Shown one piece after another: positions 26,888 to 51,100 of a DNA stretch of 64,000 nt; the first letter of the stretch is position 1, and the number at the start of each line of letters is the position of its first letter. The position numbers and the translations under genes are program-made. The DNA comes from Gadus chalcogrammus. Lineage: Eukaryota > Chordata > Actinopteri > Gadiformes > Gadidae. Under the pieces are notes generated by a model that was given only the letters and a program-made list of their open reading frames with translations, searched no databases and had not been told where the DNA came from. Location of the stretch: NCBI RefSeq assembly GCF_026213295.1, contig NC_079412.1, positions 12,967,908 to 13,031,907 on the forward strand, given 5' to 3'.

Positions 26888-27913
26888 CAACCCGGTATCA
26901 CGCGATTTCGTGCTCATGCGCACGAACGTTAATCTATTGAATCGTGTCCCAGAGCACGATAGTCCGACTTTTTTCGTGCTACACAGAACGAAATGTAAAC
27001 CAATGTATTCTGATTGGGAGCGTTCTCAGACAATTAACGTGTTCCACAAAACGAAACGAGAGAGACAAAGAGAGAGAGAGGGAGGCTTCAGAATGGTTTG
27101 CCAGACAGTACAGTACACCCTAGTTACTGTATATATATGTCAATATTTCAGATTTTTTAAGCAGACCTCCTCAAAAACTGAAACGAACGTGCTCCACAGA
27201 ACGCGCATTTCTCAGACAATTAACGTGCTGTTCTGTGGAGCACATTCGTTTCAGTTTTTGAGGAGGTCTGCTTAAAAAATCGGAAATATTGACATATATA
27301 TGACTAGAGGGTGCACTGTAATGTCTGCGCACACTCTCTCTCGTCTGAAAAACGATCCCATTCAAAATGCATTGGTTTACACATTTCGTTCTGTGTAGCA
27401 CGGTTATTTTAATTAATTAATTTATTTTCAGGTCTGCTTAAAAAATGCAAAGATTTATATATTGACTTATATATAACTTGAGGGTGCACTGTACTATCTG
27501 TGCATACCCCTTCTGAAGCCTCTCTCGCTCTCACTCTCTCTCACTCATTTCGTTTTGTGGAGCACGTCAATTGTCTGAGAAAAGCGCGTTCATTGGAGCA
27601 TGTTTGTTTCCGTTTTTGAGGAGGTCTGCTTAATAAATCGGAAATATTTACATATATATATAACTAGAGGGTGCACAGTACTGTCTGCCCACACTCTCTA
27701 TCTCGTCTGAAAAATGCTCCCACTCAAAATGCATTGGTTTACATTTCGTTCTGTGTAGCACGGAAACATCGGAGAAACGCTCCCATTCAGAATGCATTGG
27801 TTAACATTTAATTTTCGTGTAGCACGAAAAAGGTCGGACCATCGTGCTCTGGGACACGATTCAATAGATTAACGTTCGTCCTCATGAGCACGAAATTGCG
27901 TGATACCGGGTTG
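26888..27913. mobile_element. Foldback-type element with long, multi-part inverted repeats
   Basis: Terminal inverted repeats of about 140 bp (26888-27030 and 27775-27913), starting CAACCCGGTATCACG. Internally, 27131-27203 and 27230-27301 form a second inverted repeat around a 26-nt loop, and further diverged copies of the same arms lie at 27310-27760. No ORF fits a transposase. Its right end cuts the exon 7 relic. Confidence 0.75.
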
Positions 27914-27998
27914 TTTGGCCACATCGATGCTATTCCTTTCGTTGGACACAATCTCGTACAGGATAGACTTCACCTCTAGACAGCCTTTGTTTGACCAC
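27914..27998 (-). pseudogene. Degenerate SAMHD1-like exon 7 relic
   Basis: The minus strand reads a diverged exon 7 ([16 protein letters not shown]) that stops at the edge of the foldback element. The acceptor AG is lost (ttaccg instead of ttacag). The intron sequence that follows to the right (28010-28300) matches the intron upstream of exon 7 in copy C. Confidence 0.8.
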
Positions 27999-28009
27999 GG
28001 TAACGACAG

Positions 28010-29286
28010 CACGAGGAAACGGTCAACAGACAAATAGAAATAGAAGATAGCAATGTAGCAGCTCACCTCAAAGGAAACCCGATTTCAGAGTCCGATGAGT
28101 TTGAACAGAAAAAAGCCTGCTATGTGGTGTAGCAAGTCTAATTAGGGGGTTCTGCGAGAACAATTCATTTTTCAGGCAATGGTGAGAGGAGGTTATGAAC
28201 AGTAGGTTCTTGAAGCTCTATACATAGCAGTTTTTGATCGTTGTTAGCCTCACTTGTAAGTCACTTCGGATAACAAATTAACAAAATCAAAGTTTACATA
28301 CCAGGGCCACTATTGGGAAATTCACTTTACTAACCTCTCTGGGGGAGAGCCATTGTACAAACTCCTCTGTTGGGAGAGCCTTGTACCAACCCTTCTGTTG
28401 GGAGAGTCAGGGCGCATTCACACCAGGCCATATGTACCGTGCCTAAATCTGTTTGACAACTCTGCGCCCCTAAAGTCAAGATCGTTTGGCTAGTGTGAGC
28501 ACGCCAACCGTACTCAAGTACAGTTCAATTCCGTGGCTGAGCACACTTCGGAGAGGTGTGCTCAGGCCACGGTACAGATGCTAATGAGCGGACACGCACA
28601 CACGCACGGCTACGGAACCTGAGCTGGATGACGTATAGTCAATGCGACCCTTCTTTCCCATTAAACAATAAACATGGTGGCAAGCGGTTCACGAGTGGGT
28701 TCAAGTTGGTGCGATAGTGAACTTGAGTTTTGGTCAAAAATCCCCCGTTCGTCACGGCGTAGGCTTTCTTGGTTCACTGGAGAAGGCGGGGCTGCGCACA
28801 GAGTCTAGACCGCTTTGCATATTCCCGAATGAAGACACCAAGTGCAAAAACGCCAACATATTCTTTTGCTGACCACTTGTTTTTTATCCCGACAAAGCCT
28901 CATAAGGACAGCTCCTCTGCGTCTCACTCGTAGATCACACCATCTTTCAACGTCTTTGTTTAATACTACTGCATCACCTTCTCTCACATGATCAGCAACT
29001 CGTGGATTTCACTCTAGCTCAAGCAGGCAATTTACCTCGGGGAGTGTAAACGCGCGGCGTGCATAAAACGGACTATTTGGCAGTGTAAAAACGCTCAGTG
29101 AGAAAGGGCTGTATCTGAGTAGAACGGCTCCAAATAAGCATCAAAGTCAGTAGAGTTTCACTTTTGTTCTCTGTTTTCTTCTCATGGAGGTTCTTCTACT
29201 AAGCAGGACGCTTGGTGATGACGTATTACGACGTGAGGACGTATGTACAAGAGGCAACCGTACTCAGGCCCAGTTGAGATTGCCTA
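28010..29286. other. Relic intron plus unclassified interspersed sequence
   Basis: 28010-28300 matches the intron upstream of exon 7 in copy C. From about 28412 (GGGCGCATTCACACCAGG) the sequence is unrelated and seems to continue on the far side of the 504-bp element to 29866, suggesting a further transposon of unknown family. Confidence 0.45.
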
Positions 29287-29790
29287 TGGTGTGTTCCTGA
29301 ATCCTCGAACGCCAGACTTCCGAGTTGAAAGTCGAAGATCTCCCAGCTTTCTTGCGGCATTTCTCGAAGGCACGCCCCCTTTATGTCTTCATCTTTCGAA
29401 AATCGGAGAATAGACCGAGAGCAGTGATGACGCTCTCAACAAAATGACTGCGTTCGTGAAACGATTATTTTTGTTGTATTTGTACCACGTAGGTCATCTT
29501 AATGTCGATTTTAAATGCTCTTACACTCTTGATTACATTGCTACTTTATTCCGGTCACCAATTTATACATTGTATGGTCTTGCTGTGCGTGCAATACAAT
29601 GTAAAGTTGTGTTGTTTGTTTTCGGGCTGGTTGGCTAAAGAGGCTAGTGTAGCAAACAATAAACAACGACTAGCCTATTTCATGCCACAATAACAAAGTC
29701 GAACAGGAATGCTATGAAGGCTCCGAGACTGGAAGTGACGTCAAATGTGCAACTCTGAAGGCTGGCGTCCGAGGATTCAGGAACACACCA
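29287..29790. mobile_element. 504-bp TIR element, 3-bp target CTA
   Basis: Perfect 21-bp terminal inverted repeats (29287-29307 and 29770-29790, TGGTGTGTTCCTG at the outer end), flanked by CTA on each side. The 3-bp target suggests a PIF/Harbinger-like MITE. It is inserted in other repetitive-looking sequence (28410-29866). Confidence 0.75.
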
Positions 29791-29867
29791 CTAGTGTGAG
29801 CCCAGGCCAGCGGCACAGCAACGGGGGGCAATCGTACTTGGGTACGGTACAGGTGTCAAACAGACTC

Positions 29868-29960
29868 AAGATCAGCTCCTCGATGAAGAAGAGGTCCTCT
29901 GGCAGTACCAGCCCGTTCAGATGGTTTAACATGTCTAGCGATGCCTGCTCGTCCAGCTGT
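29868..29960 (-). pseudogene. Degenerate SAMHD1-like exon 6 relic
   Basis: The minus strand reads [20 protein letters not shown] then FFIEELI, an exon 6 with an internal deletion and no consensus splice sites. It lies upstream (in gene sense) of the exon 7 relic at 27914-27998, so both probably come from one decayed array member. Confidence 0.8.
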
Positions 29961-30404
29961 CTCCCAAGGGCGCGGGACGCTGGAACACAACATGATAGTT
30001 CTCCTGTTAACTGCATGTGTGTTTTTAAATAGAATGAAAGATAGAAACTTGAAAGATCTACTTCTTCGTATGTGTCCACCTCTAGGTCAAATATATTGGG
30101 GGTCTGTAAAAGAGTTTGTTTCAAGCGTCAGTTTCATTCTGTTACGTATTTTAAGAACATAAGCTACCCTCACATAGTCACTAGGAAGCAGGACCGAACA
30201 TATAAGCCGTAAATACTGTACATAGCCACAAGGGGAGCAAGACCTTACTGAAGGCTGCTCCATCCACAGAAGGCAGCACCTTTAGATAGGCGAAAAAGCC
30301 CGAGGCTAATACGTCACATAGGCCACGCCCACTTCACATAGGCCACGCCCACTTGACTCGATCAATCTCGACAGAGAGGTTGGAGGTCTCCGACTGGCGG
30401 GTTA

Positions 30405-31299
30405 CGCCTCGTTTCCACATACGTATGTTTTTCGTGTCCGTGCTTCCGTAAATTTACGGAAGGAGTCGCTAGTGTTTTACGTACGGGCATGAATTTATTT
30501 ACGGACAAAAGATGTTAGGAGAAATCAGCGGATTGCTTACTCCGGGTAGGAAATGAGTGCCCAAATGAAGGAGTTCAAGTACCTCGGGGTCTTGTTCGCG
30601 AGTGAGGGTACTATGGAGCGTGAGATTGGCCGGAGAATCGGAGCAGCGGGGGCGGTATTGCGTTCGCTTTACCGCACCGTTGTGACGAAAAGAGAGCTGA
30701 GCCGCAAGGCAAAGCTCTCGATCTACCGGTCGATCTTCGTTCCTATCCTCACCTATGGTCATGAGGGCTGGGTGTGCACGTCCAGTGGGGAGGAGACCTC
30801 GGGGAAGACCCAGGACTAGTTGGAGAGATTATATCTCAACACTGGCCTGGGAATGCCTCGGGATCCCCCCGTCAGAGTTGGTCAATGTGGCCCGGGAAAG
30901 GGAAGTCTGGGGCCCCCTGCATGAGCTGCTCCCCCCGCGACCCGACCCCGGATAAGCGGATAGGAGACCGGTACTTTGGAACATGAGGATCGACATATAC
31001 AGAGATAAAAACAAAACCAACAGGCTTGGAAAGAGATCGCTGAGGAGTTTGGCCTGCAAGGTACTTGCAGGCCAAGTTTTGTGAAAAACATAAAAACTTT
31101 CATACGGTATCTCAGTAAAACGACGGCGAAAGTTAAATTTTTTGAACGTATATTACGGACATACCGGACAGAAATTTTACGGAGGGGAGGAGTCTCGGAG
31201 GAAAAACGGACATTACGGAGAATCACATAGGAATGAATGGACTTTCGGTCGGAGACGGTTGGATCGCATACGAGAATGTACCTATGTGGAAACGAGGCG
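30405..31299. mobile_element. Harbinger-like TIR element containing a LINE fragment
   Basis: TIRs CGCCTCGTTTCCACATA at both ends, flanked by TTA (30402-30404, 31300-31302). Inside, 30553-30768 on the plus strand encodes a non-LTR reverse transcriptase C-terminal segment (EFKYLGVLF, IGAAGAVLRSLYR, LSIYRSI). It then jumps frame to GRRPRGRPRTSWRDYIS at 30773-30955 with an internal deletion. The element is 895 bp and has no transposase. Confidence 0.8.
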
Positions 31300-31302
31300 T
31301 TA

Positions 31303-32120
31303 GAGTTTTGATCAGCTGGGAGTCGCTCAGCACGTGTTCAACACACTTCCCCTCCTTTTGCTCCGTAGTTACCATACCGAAATACTTTAACAAATAAAGA
31401 AAGTAGTGAGCGAAGAAATTAGTTAAAAGCGATCCGGATTGGACTACTTTCTTTGAAGAATGCTGCAATTCACATTTAATTAAACTGTTCCTGTCGGCTG
31501 TGTTGCAAACACCCTACAGACGTTGTTTAACCGCCTCCTCCGCCCCTCTACACAGCCCCCCCTTGCGGTTTCTGGTCGCGTCCCAGGCTCTGAGCCGTCT
31601 GCCCCCAGAAGTTCTGCTGTAACAGAGGAGGACTGCTGGATCTGAGATTTGGGTCCGCCAAATACTTTTTCCTTGTCTGTGCATTTTCTTTGGTGCTCAT
31701 TCTACACGTTCTTTGGACTTTGCTGTTTGAACATATCCATTTACATTCCAGTGAAGCCCTTTGACTGAAGAAAAATATTTATTTTTGGTGTACTTTTGAA
31801 CATCTGTCTTTGGACTATGGTCTGTGGATGTCAATGCTACGCAGACCCGTCGCCAGACCTGAGTCTGAAGGGGGGCATATGAAATGCATAGGGGGGCACA
31901 ATTATTACTAGCCTACAGTAGCCTACGTATATTTCCTCTATTCGCGCAGCACATAATCATCACGTTAATCATAACCAACAGCAATATGACCCGGTAGCCT
32001 ATAGCCTACCCTACAACATCACATCATTCCTCGTCATTTAAAGCAATACATTACGTAGAAGCAATGCTATGAATATCTATCCATAAAACACTGGACTATA
32101 CAACATATTAGGTGTAAAAG

Positions 32121-32123
<3 letters not shown>
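31303..32123. other. Non-coding stretch
   Basis: No gene supported. AGACCCGTCGCCAGACCTGA near 31844, followed by G-rich sequence, looks transposon-derived but no partner end was found. Confidence 0.4.
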
Positions 32124-34020
<1,897 letters not shown>

Positions 34021-34288
34021 TTTGCTATTGTCCATTTTCCGTCTTCGGGGTGTCATTCCTTTTCTTAACCAGGAACTCACAAGCCACAGTATATTCAGAT
34101 TCAGCCACATCAGTTCCAGCTAATAGCAGGAGAGGTGTTACGGTTACCTTTGATGGGTCCAGGAAATTATCTGACTGATTATTAGACTGTTGGTGGGCTT
34201 TTCAACCACCTACGAATATCCATGATTATGAACTAGAAATGAAAGTAAGCTAGCGAAAACTCATCCAGCTTCACTTCAAAATGCGCGG

Positions 34289-34293
<5 letters not shown>

Positions 34294-34361
<68 letters not shown>
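34294..34361. repeat. (GA)n microsatellite
   Basis: Pure GA tract with a short poly-G run at 34407-34420 downstream. Confidence 0.95.
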
Positions 34362-35274
34362 CAGGTGCAGTGGGACACTGAGGGGGTGCAAAGTGAGAGA
34401 GGCAAGGGGGGGGGGGGGGGCATGGGGAGAGAAGGCACCTTGCAACAGCTGGTCTCAATTATCCACGGAGGGGCATGTTCGTGTGTGTGGCATGACGGCG
34501 GGGGGCTGAGACCACTGGCGCCAGAAAGAGAGCAACAGGTCAGGGAGGATGAAGATTATAAAAATACTAGCAGGCAGTTGGCTTGTTCCTACCACTCTGT
34601 AGTGTTTGTTTCTGGTCTCCCCTAAGAGAATCACTGCCAAAAGATGTGGAAATGTGTGTGTCCCTACATCCTGTATGATGGTCTTCCTGGTTGAGAGGAT
34701 CAACATAACTCCTCCCTGCTGGTAAATTAACCAGAATAGCCCAAATTATGGTAAAACATGAACATATAAGCATATAAAAGACCAAAGATAAAATTAATAC
34801 AAATATAGGTTCATCATGGACTATCTAGTCCACAAATATTTTTCATTTGTTAAAAAACGTTATTTCCAAATAGGAAACGTCCAACATGTGACCGGGGATG
34901 ACTGCCTTCTTGGAGAAACGCATGGTCATGCTGCCCTCTGGTGGTTACAAAGGAAACATTTAGACATTGAGGACAAAGCCGTTTATTTTTTTCATCACCA
35001 TTTATCACAATTTTTGCCCCAGCCTCTGTCTATCTTTTGAAAATATACTTTTCAGTTGACCTTATTAGCAGAACAGCAAGCAATACTCTAAACAATATTC
35101 CTGGGCCCTAAATACAACCTTATATCATAATATATCTTTGAAAAGAGCACTAAACATGAAAGTAGAATATATATTTAACCCACGCACAAACACACACACA
35201 CACGGGGAACAAAATGTATCAAGCGTTGTGGTAGGTTTACCTTAGTAACCCAAACAAAGGACGAATCTACCCAC

Positions 35275-35288
35275 AATTATTATTATTG

Positions 35289-35330
<42 letters not shown>

Positions 35331-35342
35331 TTATTATTATTA
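35275..35342. repeat. (ATT)n microsatellite
   Basis: ATT repeat in the non-coding stretch beyond the 3' end of copy C. Confidence 0.9.
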
Positions 35343-35785
35343 AGGAAGATGTTCAAACTTTGAAAATGAAAAATAATACTTCAACCAAATGAATATTAAA
35401 CGCATTACAAAAAAAACATGAACAAAGATTAGACTATATGTATTCATTATAGTGTCTGTAGCCTGCTTTGATTCTGGCCATTTATTGCCGGGACTAAATC
35501 AGTACAGCGAACATATATGAAGTTAAAACCCACTGCAAACAAATACACTTTCAAGTGTGATGAATTGATTTGACAGACTTATTACAGGCTTGTGATCGCC
35601 ACAGATACCGGATTTCCTTGTTTTTCTGTCCGGTCATTTTATTTATTGATTGCTGTCGGCATGTAAAAATAATTTCAAGAAATATGAGAGATAATAGTTT
35701 GAAAATAATTTGCCTACCCTATCTTTTATGTAAAAATCGAATCAATCAAGAAGACATGGAGCGATAAACTGAGTTGCAAGCAAAC

Positions 35786-47174
<11,389 letters not shown>

Positions 47175-47700
47175 CTTACGGATTTTCTTTAGTTAGATGT
47201 TGTATCCAAACTCCATTAGCAGTCAATGTTTCAAGCCTTGGACTATAAAATCTGTGCGCTCATGTTTTATTTGCTCTAGTATGCTTCTTAAATACTATCA
47301 AGGCAGATCTCCATGGCTGGGTTGGGCCAATCAAAACTATTTATCTAATATAGGGCGGGTAGATTCAACAATTGTTTACTGGGATGCGCCCCATGGGAGT
47401 GACGTTGAGGTCTTTTCATAAACGACAAGTTGGCTGTTGCTGATGTTGCATATGTTTCATTGCTCTGATTGGTTTTAGGTCAATCCAATTGTGCCAAGAG
47501 GCATTAGGCTATGCGCATATTGTCACGATCCCTGGAAACCCAAAATTAACTGAGCAGTTAATAATAGAATAAAACACAAAAATGCAGGGGGGGTAGCTTT
47601 ACTTCCTGTTGACCCAGTTATGTTAAGTCAAATGAAGAACCAATTAGAAAGTTGCTTGAATCAGATTCAAAATTCTGAATCAGAGTCTTTGATCATTTGA
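47175..47700. other. Upstream region of copy C
   Basis: Non-coding and diverged from, but alignable with, 24585-25080. It contains a shared segment (CTGGGTTGGGCCAATCAAAAC; GGAGTGACGTTGAGGTC) with an inverted CCAAT box, which could be promoter-proximal. This is an inference only. Confidence 0.45.
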
Positions 47701-47701
47701 C

Positions 47702-47810
47702 CTATTCTCTGGTGCAGATTTGCTTGTCCCCGTCCACCTCAAACACCCTGGCGAACTTGATGAGGCGGTGGTGAACCAAGTTATTCTTGATGCCCAGGTG
47801 GTGGCAGTCT
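47702..47810 (-). pseudogene. SAMHD1-like exon 8 relic upstream of copy C
   Basis: The minus strand encodes [10 protein letters not shown] then a diverged [21 protein letters not shown] followed by an in-frame TAG at the former donor. One base is missing at the acceptor. It sits about 530 bp upstream of the copy C start codon, marking the remains of another array unit or the breakpoint of the tandem duplication. Confidence 0.8.
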
Positions 47811-48179
47811 GTGAAGTGTGCAACGGATGGGATGGATACATTGACATGAAAGTGCAGGTTTACTTTTACAGTTTCTGGCTTTGTTTCTCCATTGATTGGT
47901 TGATTCAGAGAGAAAGATATCCCCAGCAGCTGTGGATGGAAATTGAGGTAGGTGGGTATTGAGGGTTAACTTTAACTAGTCACTTAGAGGACTTCTTGTT
48001 TATTTATTGCAAAGCAACTTGAATTCGGATACCGTTTGTATCAAAAAACGGCAGTGCCATTTGCCCAGACTTTGGCCCTAGAGCATTATTCAGCCCATGC
48101 GCTGCCTGGGAACTAATGGAGACTTATTAAAGGCTTATGTAACAGAGACAACATTGTGAGTGTCAGTCCAAGGAGGGTT

Positions 48180-51100
48180 TTATGAATAAATGTATTCAAG
48201 TGCAATAGTGTGTTTTGAAAGGTGCATTTGTGGCCAACCGGTCAGCTGAGGGGAAAAGGATGCAAGTATACCTTTGAAAAAAACATCTACAACAATGCAG
48301 AGCTTCCAGCACATTCCTCTATACAAGGCAGGGTTGGGTAGTTTCTGGTTCCACCGGTTTGGTGCGGAGTGCAAGGTTATACTGGTTTATCTTATGCTTA
48401 CCGACATATGTCATTATGAGGTGTTTTGGCATATTAAAACGTAGCCTATTGTTTACTTCAGGCCCTTGTGTTGATGCTAAATATAACTTGTATTGCAACT
48501 AGTGATGCTTATTCAGACTTTTCATTCTGAACATTAACCGACACTTGTTAACTCTTCCTCAACCATTCACGATAAGAACAAGGTTAAGGTGAGGCCAACA
48601 ATCCAACACATTAAGCTTGGTTGGGAGCCTCAAACACAAAGAGTATTTTGACTAAATACTTGGAATAAAAAAAAATACTTGGAATAAAAGCAGCACGTGC
48701 TTGTGTACAAGAAAAAGTTCGGTGGCTTATGTTTTATTATGTTCTTTGAAGCACTTTGTAATCCTGTTTCGAAAAGTGCTTTACAAATAAAGGTAATAAT
48801 TATTATTATTATTACCGGTCTGGGCTGTGTTGAGGATTGTATTTATTGTTAAAGGTAGATCCGGTTTTGTCTCGTGCTGTTTTCCCCCTCCCTACCAGAG
48901 CCCTGTCTCTGTTAGTTCATGACACATTTTCCCTGCCCTCACGCCCCACCCTGCCAGATCCCCTTCTCTGACCCCCAGTTTTAGTTGATATCGTTCACCT
49001 TCATCCTGTTATTAAACACCCTTACTCCCTCCCCGAACTACTTTGGGGGAGTCGACCAATGTAGGTATATACACATACATTGATTGAACAATGTATGAGT
49101 ATACACCTTCATCCTGTTCTCATCCTCCTCCCTACCAGACGTCTGCCTCTAACCCCCCTTTTGCTTTAAGGCAACTGATCAACGGAGCAACTGATGGGTT
49201 GGTATTGGCCTCAAATGGTCCTTCTTGTCTCTTACAGCCCAACAATAGATCCCTTTCTCTGACCCCCACTGTCAGTTGATTAAATCCTCCTCCCTGCCGG
49301 CCTCTCATCCCTCCATTACACTTGAGGACTTGATCAAACAATTGATGTGTGTTCACCTTGATCCTGTGCTCCTCCTTCTCCCTGCCATCTGTCCCCAACC
49401 CCAAATGGCCGATCCTTTATTTCACAGATCGAGGACAGATCCCCCTCAGACCAACAGGTCTGGGGCCCAGCTTGCCCAGCTATCACACCCAGGCATTGGC
49501 TTGGTCCTTCCGCTCTGTAGTGTTTGTTTCTGGTCTCCCCTAAGAGAATCACTGCCAAAGGATGTGGAAATGTCTGTGTCCCTCATCCTGTATTTATAAT
49601 ATCACCAGATGCTGGTTTTGCTTTTGTTTCTTTGTTTGTCTTCATTTAGATATGCATGACCGATAGTATTTTGACTAAATGCTTGCAAAAACACATAAAC
49701 ACACAAAACCAGTGCCAATTTCCATGCCCATACCCTCTCTCTCCCTTGTTGTCTGCAGTTGTCAACAATCCTGAAGTTTTCCTTTAACTGAGGAGCATGA
49801 AGTGCAATCGTCTGTTTTGAAAGGTGTATTTGTGGCCAACCGGTTAGCAGTACCTTTGAAACAAATCTACAACAATGCAGTGGTGCCATTTGTTGCCATG
49901 GAATGACAGCAGCACACGCCTGTGTACAAGGTAGGGCTGGGTGGCATACCGGTCTGGGCTGTGTTGAGGATTGTATTTATTGTTAAAGGTAGATCCGGTT
50001 TTATCTCGTGCTGTTTTCCCCCTCCCTACCAGAGCCCTGTCATCCACACAACGTTCTTTGCGCTCGAAGTTCGAGTGAACAGCGTCAAAGCGTCCCCAGA
50101 TGACACGAAACCTTGCAGCGCCCTGGTGTAGTGCCAGTGGCCGAAGGGCGTGATGAAGGTGTTCAGACGACGATCCGATACACGCAGTTGCACGGAACGG
50201 CATTGCCTGAGGCCGTGGTGGAGGGGTGTCAGTAACACAACTTAAGTTCATAGATAGACCAAAAACGTAACAACATGTAGATTTTCCATCACAGGGGCTG
50301 TACGCTGGGGGCTGTACGCTTGGGGCATGAGCACTGAGCGTCCTGGGGATTACTTTGGTCTTCGCAGCCACCGTAGGCAGACCTCGTAGCATTCACATAC
50401 AAGGGCTTGATCGGTGTGTCGCGAGCGCCGGGGCCATTCTCGTCTCTGGGTCCTTCTCCACTGTTACTCGATGGGAAGTCCGCAAGGAAGAGGCCCCGTT
50501 GGGAGCCTCAAACAATGTTTGTTTTCTATGTCGTTGAATGGAGGAAGGAAGAGAATTTTGACCGCTCATACTTACTTTTCTATACTGATTGACCCATCCA
50601 AACAAACTGCTGACGGGATGCCTCTGACCTGGTTGACCATAAACAATTCAAACTTCTGACCAGGCAGCCCTCTCTATTAGAGCTGGTATTCTCTGAATAA
50701 AATCAAGCTGATAAACTGACCAAAAAGACCATCAACTAAACAAAGAGGCTGCACAAGGCTCTGAGCGCATTGACGCTAACCAATTTGAATACAAAATAAA
50801 CTGACGGGTCTCTAACCAGTTTAACCGAAAACTCAACAAAAAGGCCATGAACTGTGCCAGTCAGTCCTTTTAGCACATTATTCTGATATGTACTCTTAAC
50901 TCGTTGACTACCGGGAAAAAGTGTTATCAGCAACTTAGTACCCCACAGAGCGCATTGATTTGATTTTTACATACAATTTAGACAGCTCTTTTCCAAGATA
51001 TATTATGATATCAGGTTGTATTAAGGGCACAGGAACAGAAAGGCACATTTGTGGCAAACCAGATAGCTGAGTGGAAAGGGATGAGAGTATACCTTTGAAA

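Larger units (their letters stand above)
34081..35760. other. Non-coding stretch beyond copy C
   Basis: Contains the (GA)n, a fragment of the 48-52 kb array (34585-34680) and the (ATT)n. No gene, polyadenylation site or RNA gene could be assigned with confidence. Confidence 0.5.

Noticed and set aside
30553..30819. 88-residue ORF as a small host gene
   Set aside because: It matches the C-terminal region of non-LTR reverse transcriptases and sits inside a TIR element.
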